Origin: JBFKAV01 sp041621405
GTDB taxonomy: Bacteria > Pseudomonadota > Alphaproteobacteria > Rhodobacterales > Rhodobacteraceae
Reading direction: 5' to 3'
NCBI GenBank assembly: GCA_041621405.1
Contig: JBFKAV010000023.1
Span: 1 to 29,372, forward strand
DNA: 29,372 bases
Position 1 is the first letter of the stretch. The number at the start of each line of letters is the position of its first letter. Shown in pieces: positions 9,987 through 16,967 of this stretch. The notes below the pieces were generated by a model. It was not told the DNA's origin and made no database searches. It worked only from the letters and a program-made list of their open reading frames with translations. A program made the translations under genes and the position numbers.

Positions 9987-10824
9987 CGTCAGACCGCCCA
10001 AGCAGGGTATCAATTGGCCGGCACTTTCCGCCTCTATGAATCATGCGGTGACAATTCGAACAGACCAATGCAAGTCTGTCGGGATTTGCCAATCGCCCTT
10101 CGTCAGGCACTTCGCTGAGGGGATCGAGATGATGCGCTTCAGCAAAGCCGTCGCCAATGGCTCCGTACGTTCTTCCGAAATCAAACCCACATCCAGGAAC
10201 CTCGCAAAATATCCGCCCATGCTCCCGCATGAACGATTCAAGCTTTGCACGCCGCAGCCTCCCCTCTCGCCTCCGATGCCGGACGAAGGCCTGACGGAGC
10301 TGCCCTTCCGCGAAAGAAGCTAGTTCAGGATCATCGACTTCCCCACTGCGACGGGCGGCAGGGCGAATTCCGCGACGAAGCTCCAGCTCGCCCTTCTCGT
10401 TGCAATACGCAACCGTCCAAGGCGCCTTGTCCAACATCCGTGCGCTAGCACTACCGTCCACCCGCTGCTCACGATCGAGAATGATCCCTCGGGGATTGCT
10501 GCCGGTTTCAAAGGCCTTTCTTGCGATCGCCTCAAAGCGCTCGGCCCGTGCCTTCCGAACCCCGGCTAGGTTCTTACCATCGGTACGCACGTTTAGTCGT
10601 TGGAATAGGCCCTCCTGATCGACCTCCATACTCTCGTACCATATGTTCAGAACTATGATGCCCTGCTGTTCGAGACACCATTCATAGCAGTACTTCGGAT
10701 TTGTTGACGCCCTCGCTGGCCCGCCCTCGAAGTTCTTCCAATCAGAAACACCTAGTCCTGCTTGTGCTACTAACTCCATCACCGTCGGTTTTCCGGTTGG
10801 TCTCAATTCAGTGAGCAAATCCAT
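9976..10824 (-). CDS. HNH endonuclease (McrA-like) inserted at the mccA 5' end
   Basis: The protein has 282 residues. The C-terminal third is a zinc-type HNH nuclease: C207 and C212 (FCEVPGCGFDF), E229-H231-H232 (AEAHHLDPLSEV), then LALVCSNCHRMIHRG with C255, C258, H259 and H263. This resembles HNH domains annotated as McrA-like 5-methylcytosine-specific restriction enzymes. The N-terminal 160 residues (YCYEWCLEQQG, VVLNIWYES-like strand, RAERFEAIARKAFE) look like a substrate-recognition domain I cannot name. Two hand-counted 60-base lines inside it are about 48% GC against about 73% in mccA, a sign of transfer. It ends inside the mccA start, and the whole insert is bounded by a direct repeat. 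It could be a restriction enzyme or a homing-type selfish endonuclease. The start at 10824 has AAGGA only at a long distance (about 17 bp). Confidence 0.85.
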
Positions 10825-10877
10825 GCTGAAAGCTTACATCCTTAAGACTTAGAAACGCATCTGGTAGGCTTCGGCGT

Positions 10878-11015
10878 TCACCGCCGCCAAGAGAGAGGGC
10901 GCCCGCTCGTCTCGGCTCCCCCGGCACGAAAGATGGCACCCTTCCACTGGCGTGCGCTACCTATCACCATGCAGGCGATTTCGCCACGGTTGGCGATCAG
11001 GATCTTGCGGAACAT
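10878..11015 (-). pseudogene. Displaced 5' remnant of mccA
   Basis: The ATG at 11015 is preceded by GGGGAGGAG at ideal spacing. It encodes MFRKILIANRGEIAC, identical to residues 1-15 of the functional mccA, followed by MVIGSARQ, which still resembles biotin carboxylases (xxIxxAR). It then runs into unrelated sequence and a stop after 45 codons. I interpret it as the original mccA start left behind when the HNH segment inserted. It may still be translated as a short peptide because the ribosome-binding site is intact. Confidence 0.8.
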
Positions 11016-11490
11016 CGCTCTCCTCCCCGGCCCGCAGCCGGATAAGCACCGGCGGGTTGCCGCCCGATCCGCCGTCATGGACCTCGTCGAACAGGTAGCG
11101 GTCGGCCAGCAGCGCCTCGGGCCCGATCCTGCGCTCGATCTTCGGTCTTTGGGTCTCGGCCCCGCTCCAGCAGGAGAAGATCAGCGCTTCCGCGTCCCGC
11201 GCCAGAGCCGCCTCGGCGATCTTCCGCAGCCCCGCGTAGGCCGCCCGCCGGCGCAGCGTTTCCTCGTCATCCTTGGCGTCGGGATCCTCCCAGGGCAGCG
11301 CGTCATCGAGGAAGATGCAGGAGCAGTTCCATCCTGGCTCCACCCGGTCCGCCACCCGGCAGACCCAGGCCTTGTCCGCAAGCGCCGTCGGCTTCGTCCG
11401 GACATCTGGGTCGAGGCCGATCTCGCCAAGGCCCACCTCGTCGAAACCGGGAACGGGCGCATCCACCCCGAGATAGACCATCAGGCACAT
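10957..11490 (-). CDS. Uncharacterised conserved protein with an altered C-terminus
   Basis: The protein has 177 residues. The family is not characterised to my knowledge. The start MCLMVYLG, the central GWNCSCIF and the late IFSCWSGAE, followed by RRIGPEALLADRYLFDEV, resemble widespread small proteins that begin MCL-x-VY and have a Cys-rich middle and a CWxG motif. Cysteines at 2, 44, 56, 58 and 107 could bind metal. The ATG at 11490 overlaps the macrodomain gene end by 10 bases. The last 20 or so residues are encoded by the displaced mccA start and the inserted DNA, so the natural stop has probably been lost. Function is unknown; context suggests co-expression with the macrodomain protein. 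Confidence 0.65.
   Translation of the reverse strand: MCLMVYLGVDAPVPGFDEVGLGEIGLDPDVRTKPTALADKAWVCRVADRVEPGWNCSCIFLDDALPWEDPDAKDDEETLRRRAAYAGLRKIAEAALARDAEALIFSCWSGAETQRPKIERRIGPEALLADRYLFDEVHDGGSGGNPPVLIRLRAGEESDVPQDPDRQPWRNRLHGDR
10970..11017. repeat. Direct repeat copy B (original mccA start)
   Basis: This is the partner of the repeat at 9941-9988, 44 of 48 identical. This copy keeps the strong ribosome-binding site just upstream (minus strand 11027-11019) and therefore appears to be the ancestral position. Confidence 0.85.
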
Positions 11491-12020
11491 TCGATCCCGA
11501 GCCTTTCCGCCGCGTCCCGCAGGCACCGCTCCGCCGCTTCGTCGAAGGCCACGAGCCGAACCTCCTCGATCCCCGGAAACTCCTCCAGGACCCGCGCCAC
11601 CGTGCCGACGGCGACCTCCGCCGCTTCGTCGGCAGGGTAGCCGTAGACCCCGGTCGAGATCGCCGGGAAGGCGGCGCTGCGGCAGCCGAGCCCGGCCGCA
11701 AGCCTGAGCGAATTCTCGTAGCAGGCGGCGAGCAGCTCCCGCTCGCCCGCGCCACCACCCCGCCAGACCGGCCCGACGGTGTGGATCACGTGGCGCGCCG
11801 TCAGCCGGTAGCCCTTGGTCGCCTTCGCCTCGCCGGTCTCGCAGCCACCCAGGGTCCGGCACTCGGCCAGCAGCTCCGGCCCCGCCGCCCGGTGGATCGC
11901 CCCGTCCACCCCGCCGCCGCCCAGCAGCGCGCGGTTCGCTGCGTTGACGATGGCGTCGACGTCCTCGCCGGTGATGTCGCCCTGCGTGATGGTGATCCGG
12001 CGCACCGGCGGCTGCGGCAT
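11481..12020 (-). CDS. Macrodomain protein (ADP-ribose / O-acetyl-ADP-ribose hydrolase type)
   Basis: The 179-residue protein is a single macrodomain. Visible motifs are the GDIT loop (TITQGDIT), VDAIVNAANRALLGGGGVDGAIHRAAG with the catalytic-type NAAN and GGGGVDGAIH, VIHTVGPVW, and the phosphate-binding FPAISTGVYGYP. This is the YmdB/MacroD-like pattern of proteins that remove ADP-ribose from proteins or hydrolyse O-acetyl-ADP-ribose. I chose the ATG at 12020 because AGAGGAAAAG lies directly upstream. An alternative ATG at 12041 overlaps the stop of the nuclease gene. It lies in the mccB-mccA interval. No DarT-like toxin is nearby. A link to deacylation or CoA metabolism is inference only. 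Confidence 0.9.
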   Translation of the reverse strand: MPQPPVRRITITQGDITGEDVDAIVNAANRALLGGGGVDGAIHRAAGPELLAECRTLGGCETGEAKATKGYRLTARHVIHTVGPVWRGGGAGERELLAACYENSLRLAAGLGCRSAAFPAISTGVYGYPADEAAEVAVGTVARVLEEFPGIEEVRLVAFDEAAERCLRDAAERLGIECA

Positions 12021-12037
12021 CTTTTCCTCTACATTCT

Positions 12038-12598
12038 TCATTGAGCGCACCACGATCGTCTGATTCCGCCGTCATACCAATGGGCGAGGCCCTTTTCGAC
12101 AAGAGGCCTCGCAACCCCTTCGCCATCGACGGTAAGAAAGGTCAGGCGCCGTCCGTACCGGTCGCTGCCGCGCGGGCGCGCCGAAATCTGCGACGCCGTC
12201 CAAAGCTGCCAGCGCAGGTGAAACGTGGCGGCGATCCCCTTCGCCCATTCGAACGTGCAGCCGGGAGAGAAGATTTCTGGCGTGTCGTAACCGATGATTC
12301 TGCCTCTGACGACGCCTGCCGCCGGACAGTACATTCTTACCGTATCGCCATCGACGACGCCGATGACCCTGCATCCCTCGTGCGGTTTCAACAGTCCGTT
12401 GGCCACGTCGGCAACCGCGGGCAGGACGATAATTGCAACCGCTCCGAACACGAGCACGCGCGCCAGAACCAACCCCCTGCCTGCTCGCCTCCGCGTGTCA
12501 CGATGCTTGTCTCGCGGGTTCGGAGGCATCCCAGGATCCCATTTCGGATGCCGGCGCGGCCCACGCCAGAATCGGATGATCTTGGACCTCCTCGCCAC
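12038..12598 (-). CDS. Thermonuclease-family (SNase) protein with N-terminal membrane anchor
   Basis: The protein has 186 residues. After an unusually basic 40-residue N-terminus, a hydrophobic helix (about 46-65) should anchor it with the nuclease outside the cytoplasm. The SNase domain retains every catalytic position of staphylococcal nuclease: D85 in VVDGDTV, R100 and D105/E108 in GRIIGYDTPEIF, and R150 in DRYGRRL. Calcium-dependent cleavage of DNA or RNA is expected. The start is a GTG at 12598, seven bases after the mccB stop, with TGAGG overlapping that stop. Its own stop lies just before the macrodomain gene, so it belongs to the mccB transcription unit despite having no obvious link to leucine degradation. 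Confidence 0.85.
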   Translation of the reverse strand: MARRSKIIRFWRGPRRHPKWDPGMPPNPRDKHRDTRRRAGRGLVLARVLVFGAVAIIVLPAVADVANGLLKPHEGCRVIGVVDGDTVRMYCPAAGVVRGRIIGYDTPEIFSPGCTFEWAKGIAATFHLRWQLWTASQISARPRGSDRYGRRLTFLTVDGEGVARPLVEKGLAHWYDGGIRRSWCAQ

Positions 12599-12605
12599 GG
12601 ATGCC

Positions 12606-14213
12606 TCACATCCGGAACACGCCGAACCGCGTCTCGGCGATCGGCGCGTTCAGCGCTGCCGAGAGCGACAGCGCCAGCACCTCGCGGCTCTTGCGCGGGT
12701 CGACGATGCCGTCGTCCCAGAGCCGGGCGGAGGCGTAGAGCGGGTCGGACTGGCGCTCGAACATCTCGATCGTCGGGCGCTTGAACTCGGTCTCCTCCTC
12801 GGCGCTCCAGGCGCCGCCAGCGCGCTCGATCCCCTCGCGCCTGACCGTCGCGAGCACGCCCGCCGCCTGCTCGCCGCCCATCACCGAGATCCGAGAGTTG
12901 GGCCAGGTCCAGAGCAGGCGGGGCCCGTAGGCCCGCCCCGCCATGCCGTAGTTCCCCGCCCCGAACGAGCCGCCGACGATCATCGTGATCTTCGGGACCG
13001 AGGTCGTCGCCACCGCGGTGACCATCTTCGCCCCGTGCCGGGCAATGCCCTCGTTCTCGTACTTCCGGCCGACCATGAAGCCGGTGATGTTCTGCAGGAA
13101 GACCAACGGGATACGCCGCGCCGAGCAAAGCTCGATGAAATGCGCGCCCTTCACCGCGCTTTCCGAGAAAAGCACACCGTTGTTGGCGATGATCCCGACC
13201 GGGCATCCCACAACATGCGCAAATCCGGTGACAAGCGTCTCGCCGAAGCGCGGCTTGAACTCGTCCAGCCGCGAGCCGTCGACGATCCGGGCAATCACTT
13301 CGCGGATGTCGTAGGGCGTGCGGCGGTCGGGGGGCACCAGGCCGAGGATCTCGTCGGGGTCGTAGGCCGGCGCCTCTGGCGCCTGCCACACGACCGTCTC
13401 GGGCCTGCGGCGGTTGAGCGAGCCAACCGCCCGGCGCGCCAGTGCCAGAGCGTGGCCGTCGTCCTCGGCCAGGTAATCGGCCACGCCGGAAAGCCGGGTA
13501 TGCACGTCGCCGCCGCCCAGATCCTCGGCCGAGACCACCTCGCCGGTCGCCGCCTTCACCAGGGGCGGGCCGGCCAGGAAGATCGTGCCCTGCTCCTTGA
13601 CGATGATCGAGACGTCGCTCATCGCCGGCACGTAGGCGCCGCCCGCGGTGCAGGAGCCCATCACCACGGCGATCTGCGCGATCCCCTTCGCGCTCATCCG
13701 CGCTTGGTTGTAGAAGATCCGCCCGAAATGGTCGCGGTCGGGGAAGACCTCGTCCTGGTTGGGCAGGTTCGCCCCCCCGCTGTCGACCAGGTAGACGCAG
13801 GGCAGATGGCACTCTTCGGCGATCTCCTGGGCGCGGAGATGCTTCTTCACGGTCATCGGGTAGTAGGTGCCGCCCTTCACCGTGGCGTCGTTGGCGACGA
13901 CCATCACCTCCTGCCCGTGCACCCGCCCGATGCCGGCGATCAGCCCGGCCGCGGGCGCGTCGCCGTCGTACATCCCCCAGGCCGCCGTGGCGCCGATTTC
14001 CAGGAACGGCGCCCCCGGATCGAGCAGGTTCGCCACCCGCTCCCGGGGAGGCATCTTGCCCCGCGCCACATGGCGCGCCAGCGCCTTCTCGCCGCCCCCG
14101 GCGGCCGCCTCGGCCGCCGCCGTCGCAACGCGCGTGAGCATCGCCTCATGGGCGGCGCGATTGGCGCGGAAGGTGTCGGAGGTGGGCAGGGCGTGGGAGG
14201 TAAGCTTGCTCAT
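12606..14213 (-). CDS. mccB: Methylcrotonoyl-CoA carboxylase carboxyltransferase beta subunit
   Basis: This 535-residue subunit transfers CO2 from biotin to 3-methylcrotonyl-CoA. Typical features are GGEKALARHVARGKMPPRER near the N-terminus, DSGGANLPNQDEVFPDRDHF, the first oxyanion loop (GSCTAGGAYVPAMSD), and, in the C-terminal domain, IIANNGVLFSESAVKGAHFI, FLQNITGFMVGRKYENEGIA and GGSFGAGNYGMAGRAY. The length is the family norm. The 233-bp region upstream (14214-14446) separates it from an opposite-strand gene, so it needs its own promoter; I could not identify one with confidence. mccA is separated from it by four non-catabolic genes, an unusual gap for two subunits of one enzyme. Confidence 0.96.
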   Translation of the reverse strand: MSKLTSHALPTSDTFRANRAAHEAMLTRVATAAAEAAAGGGEKALARHVARGKMPPRERVANLLDPGAPFLEIGATAAWGMYDGDAPAAGLIAGIGRVHGQEVMVVANDATVKGGTYYPMTVKKHLRAQEIAEECHLPCVYLVDSGGANLPNQDEVFPDRDHFGRIFYNQARMSAKGIAQIAVVMGSCTAGGAYVPAMSDVSIIVKEQGTIFLAGPPLVKAATGEVVSAEDLGGGDVHTRLSGVADYLAEDDGHALALARRAVGSLNRRRPETVVWQAPEAPAYDPDEILGLVPPDRRTPYDIREVIARIVDGSRLDEFKPRFGETLVTGFAHVVGCPVGIIANNGVLFSESAVKGAHFIELCSARRIPLVFLQNITGFMVGRKYENEGIARHGAKMVTAVATTSVPKITMIVGGSFGAGNYGMAGRAYGPRLLWTWPNSRISVMGGEQAAGVLATVRREGIERAGGAWSAEEETEFKRPTIEMFERQSDPLYASARLWDDGIVDPRKSREVLALSLSAALNAPIAETRFGVFRM

Positions 14214-14446
14214 CTGTGTCCCGCCGACAACGCGCGGTCCTTCGGTGACAGGTGGAGTCTTGCGGCGAATCGGGCCTCACGAGTAGGCAGCCCGTCCTGA
14301 CGACCAGGACCCACGAGGGCGAGATGTTCGAGTGAACCCACATCGCCGGACTCACGCCACCCGCCTCTCTCTGAGAGCCGCGGGGCAGCCGCCCTCGTCC
14401 TTTCCACCGCTTCCAGAAAGGCCCTCCTCACCAGCGGGACAGGTCC

Positions 14447-14842
14447 ATGTTCGTCCGATTCGTCACGTCCCGCTGGGACGGTCTTGCTCGTACCCGGGCG
14501 GGCTTCTTCCGCGACGCCTACGACCTCAGCCGCCGGGCAGACGTGCCCGAGTGGCAGCGGCAGGAACTTGGTCGCGAGATCGCCTGGTTCGGCCAGAACC
14601 TCGCCGTGCCCCGCGTGCTTCACCGCGCGACAGGACACCACCAGGCGCGCAATGGCGTCTGCTGGTTCCGCGATGACGCGGCCGAGCATGTCAGCCATGC
14701 CCGCTATGTCGTCTGGCTTCTTGGGGAAAACGGCATCGCGGTCGAAGAACTGCGCGCCCGCGACCCGGGCACGGCGATCTGGGCCGACGACCACCAGGTC
14801 GTGACGCCGGCAGACCGCCGCCGCCCACGGCTGCTGCACTGA
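14447..14842 (+). CDS. Small conserved hypothetical protein
   Basis: This 131-residue protein is soluble, with no signal peptide or membrane segment. Its sequence has real protein character: FVRFVTSRWDGLARTRAGFF at the start, then EWQRQELGREIAWFGQNLAVP, NGVCWFRDDAAEHVSHARYV and RARDPGTAIWADDHQVV. Invariant-looking Trp, Cys and His residues (GVCWF, DDHQVV) suggest a defined fold. I do not recognise a named family. AGG lies about five bases before the ATG. It is the only plus-strand gene in the liu region and ends in a shared terminator with the flavodoxin-like gene. No function is assigned. Confidence 0.65.
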   Translation: MFVRFVTSRWDGLARTRAGFFRDAYDLSRRADVPEWQRQELGREIAWFGQNLAVPRVLHRATGHHQARNGVCWFRDDAAEHVSHARYVVWLLGENGIAVEELRARDPGTAIWADDHQVVTPADRRRPRLLH

Positions 14843-14848
14843 GAAACG

Positions 14849-14880
14849 CCGGAGGCGGTGGCTCATCCCGCCGCCTCCGG
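14849..14880. terminator. Bidirectional hairpin terminator
   Basis: CCGGAGGCGG and CCGCCTCCGG form a perfect 10-bp stem with a 12-base loop between two convergent genes. It lies 7 bp after the stop of the plus-strand hypothetical gene and 28 bp after the end of the flavodoxin-like gene. There is no strong T-tract, so efficiency is uncertain. Confidence 0.65.
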
Positions 14881-14907
14881 GACCGCCAGGCGAGACGGAC
14901 CCGGGCC

Positions 14908-15627
14908 TCAACTCCGATACTCCGGATTCTCGAACCCGAACCGCGCGCCCGCCTTCCAGGCCTCGCGGTCGTTGCCCTCGCGCGGGTAGCCGCCGGCGTC
15001 GCGCAGAATCCGCGCGAGGTGCATCAGGTTCCAGGTCATGATCGTGGTGTTGCGCTGGGTGAAGTCGTTGTCGAACCCCGCGCGGGCTCCGTCCTCGAGC
15101 TCGTCCCCGTAGGACGGCCCCGGCCCGGCCTCGCCGATCCAGCCGCAATCGGCCTGCGGCGGGATCGTGTAGCCGAGGTGGCTGAGCGCGTAGCCCACTG
15201 TCATCGCCACGTGCTTGATCCCGTCCTCGTTGCCGGTCACGACGACGCCGCCCACCTTGCCGTAGAAGATCGACTGGCCGCGGTCGTTCAGCATCCCCGA
15301 CATCGCGTAGAGCCGCTCGATCAACACCCGGCAGACGGAACTCTCCTCGCCAAGCCAGATCGGCGTGCCCACCACCAGGATGTTAGCTGCCTTCACCTTT
15401 TCCCAAAGCGCGGGCCAGTCGTCGCGCTCCCAGCCGTGCTCGGTCATGTCGGGATAGACGCCGGGCGGCACCTCGTGGTCCAGAAGGTGCAGATGGTCGG
15501 TTCTAATCCCCACACTCTCCATGATCGCCGAGGAGGCGTTCATCAGAAGCCGGGTGTGACTTTCGGCCCCGTCCTTCTTCAGCGACGTGTTGACGAAAAG
15601 AGCGCTCAGGCCCGCAAAATCGTTCAT
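14908..15627 (-). CDS. Flavodoxin-like / NAD(P)H-dependent FMN reductase family protein
   Basis: The protein has 239 residues from the chosen start. It opens with LSALFVNTSLKKDGAESHTR, the phosphate-binding loop of the flavodoxin-like/WrbA-NQO fold. NILVVGTPIWLGEESSVCRV (the flavin isoalloxazine loop) and GKVGGVVVTGNEDG follow, consistent with FMN binding. It probably acts as a flavin reductase or quinone reductase; the partner is unknown. I chose the ATG at 15627 because GGAG lies six to seven bases upstream; an ATG four codons earlier lacks one. It follows ivd by 54 bp on the same strand, so it may be under the same operator control. Confidence 0.82.
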   Translation of the reverse strand: MNDFAGLSALFVNTSLKKDGAESHTRLLMNASSAIMESVGIRTDHLHLLDHEVPPGVYPDMTEHGWERDDWPALWEKVKAANILVVGTPIWLGEESSVCRVLIERLYAMSGMLNDRGQSIFYGKVGGVVVTGNEDGIKHVAMTVGYALSHLGYTIPPQADCGWIGEAGPGPSYGDELEDGARAGFDNDFTQRNTTIMTWNLMHLARILRDAGGYPREGNDREAWKAGARFGFENPEYRS

Positions 15628-15681
15628 CTCATTCTCCATTGCTTGCGGAGGAGGAACGCGTGGGGAGGGAAACCGATCCCG

Positions 15682-16845
15682 TCACCCCATCGCCCCCATC
15701 AGCTCCCGCCCGATCAGCATCCGCCGGATCTCCGACGTCCCCGCCCCGATCTCCATCAGCTTGGCGTCGCGAAAGAGCCGGCTCACCGGCGCGTCGGCGA
15801 GGAACCCGGCGCCGCCCAGCGCCTGCACCGCCTGGTGCGCCTGCGCCATTGCCTGCTCGGAGCAATAGAGCACGCAGGCCGCCGCGTCCTGGCGCGTGAC
15901 CAGGCCCCGGTCGCAGGCCTTGGCCACCTCGTAGAGATAGGCTCGCGCGGTGCCGAGCGCCGTGTACATGTCGGCGATCTTGCCCTGCATCAACTGGAAA
16001 TTCCCAATCGGCTGGCCGAATTGCTTGCGTTCCTTCATGTAAGGCATCACCTCGTCGAGGCAGGCCGCCATGATCCCGGTGCCGATGCCTGAGAGCACGA
16101 CGCGCTCGAAGTCGAGCCCCGACATCAACACCCGCGCGCCCTTGCCCTCCTCGCCCAGGACATTCTCGAACGGCACCTCCACGTCCTCGAAGATCAGCTC
16201 GGCCGTGTTCGAGCCCCGCATCCCCAGCTTGTCGAAATGGGGCGAGGTCGAGAAGCCCTTCATCGTCTTCTCGACCAGGAAGGCGGTGATCCCCTTCGAG
16301 CCTGCCTCGGGGTCGGTCTTGGCGTAGACGACCAGCGTGTCGGCGTCCGGTCCGTTGGTGATCCAGTACTTGGTGCCGTTCAGCACAAAGCGGTCGTTCC
16401 GCTTCTCGGCGCGGAGCTTCATCGACACTACGTCCGACCCCGCCCCCGCCTCGCTCATCGCCAGCGCGCCGACGTGCTCGCCCGAGATCAGCCCGGGCAG
16501 GTAGCGCCGCTTCTGTTCCTCGGTGCCATTGAGCTTGATCTGGTTCACGCAGAGGTTGGAATGCGCGCCGTAGCTGAGGCTCACCGAGGCCGAGGCGCGG
16601 GCGATCTCTTCCACCGCCACGACGTGCGCCAGGTAGCCCAGACCGGCGCCGCCGTAGTCCTCCTCGACGGTGACGCCCAGGAGCCCCAGCTCGCCCATCT
16701 CGCGCCAGAGCTCGGACGGGAACAGGTTCGTCCGATCGATCTCCGCCGCCATCGGCTTCACGCGCTCCTGCGCCCAGCGGTGCACCATGTCGCGCAGCGC
16801 CTCGATCTCCTCGCCCAGGTCGAAGCGCATCGTTGCGGTGAACAT
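15682..16845 (-). CDS. ivd: Isovaleryl-CoA dehydrogenase
   Basis: This FAD-dependent acyl-CoA dehydrogenase of 387 residues oxidises isovaleryl-CoA to 3-methylcrotonyl-CoA and passes electrons to ETF. Family signatures are ALAMSEAGAGSDVVSMKLRA (127-146) and QALGGAGFLADAPVSRLFRD (341-360). The glutamate in SGLDFERVVLSG (E247) is at the position of the catalytic base in human isovaleryl-CoA dehydrogenase, rather than the C-terminal position used by most acyl-CoA dehydrogenases. The ATG at 16845 is preceded by GGAGGG at five bases. A longer in-frame extension would run through the promoter and operator. Control by the TGAAC-N4-GTTCA operator just upstream is inferred. Confidence 0.95.
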   Translation of the reverse strand: MFTATMRFDLGEEIEALRDMVHRWAQERVKPMAAEIDRTNLFPSELWREMGELGLLGVTVEEDYGGAGLGYLAHVVAVEEIARASASVSLSYGAHSNLCVNQIKLNGTEEQKRRYLPGLISGEHVGALAMSEAGAGSDVVSMKLRAEKRNDRFVLNGTKYWITNGPDADTLVVYAKTDPEAGSKGITAFLVEKTMKGFSTSPHFDKLGMRGSNTAELIFEDVEVPFENVLGEEGKGARVLMSGLDFERVVLSGIGTGIMAACLDEVMPYMKERKQFGQPIGNFQLMQGKIADMYTALGTARAYLYEVAKACDRGLVTRQDAAACVLYCSEQAMAQAHQAVQALGGAGFLADAPVSRLFRDAKLMEIGAGTSEIRRMLIGRELMGAMG

Positions 16846-16862
16846 CGGGGCCCTCCATTTAT

Positions 16863-16876
16863 TGAACGGTTGTTCA
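16863..16876. promoter_or_regulatory. Operator-like inverted repeat upstream of ivd
   Basis: TGAACGGTTGTTCA is a perfect five-base inverted repeat with a four-base spacer. It begins immediately downstream of the predicted -10 box and ends 17 bp before the ivd ATG. That position is typical for a repressor such as the TetR or MerR regulators of branched-chain acid catabolism. The regulator itself is not in the window. Confidence 0.6.
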
Positions 16877-16905
16877 TTTATTGCGCGAAGCCCCGAGTCG
16901 GTCAA
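16877..16905 (-). promoter_or_regulatory. Sigma70-like promoter of ivd
   Basis: On the minus strand TTGACC (16905-16900), a 17-base spacer and AATAAA (16882-16877) directly abut the inverted-repeat operator. Confidence 0.6.
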
Positions 16906-16918
16906 GCGCCGCTTGACC
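16900..16918. repeat. Palindrome shared by divergent -35 regions
   Basis: GGTCAAGC-GCC-GCTTGACC has perfect eight-base arms. It places a TTGACC -35 hexamer on each strand, one facing ivd and one facing tpiA. The plus-strand hexamer (16913-16918) is followed after 16 bases by the weak -10 CAGGAT (16935-16940), a possible tpiA promoter. Confidence 0.5.
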
Positions 16919-16967
16919 TCGCCCGCCGGTCGGGCAGGATGCAGGCGCAGCACGAAGGAGATCGGCG

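Noticed and set aside
11481..12020. Antitoxin half of a DarTG-type toxin-antitoxin pair
   Set aside because: There is no DarT-like ADP-ribosyltransferase next to it, and the sequence is of the YmdB/MacroD-like type.
14326..14337. GTTC-N4-GAAC inverted repeat upstream of mccB as a second copy of the ivd operator
   Set aside because: The half-sites are in the opposite order to TGAAC-N4-GTTCA and the arms are only four bases, so chance is likely.
14210..15148. Minus-strand frame spanning the small plus-strand gene
   Set aside because: It crosses a terminator and parts of two better-supported genes, and its translation lacks recognisable motifs.
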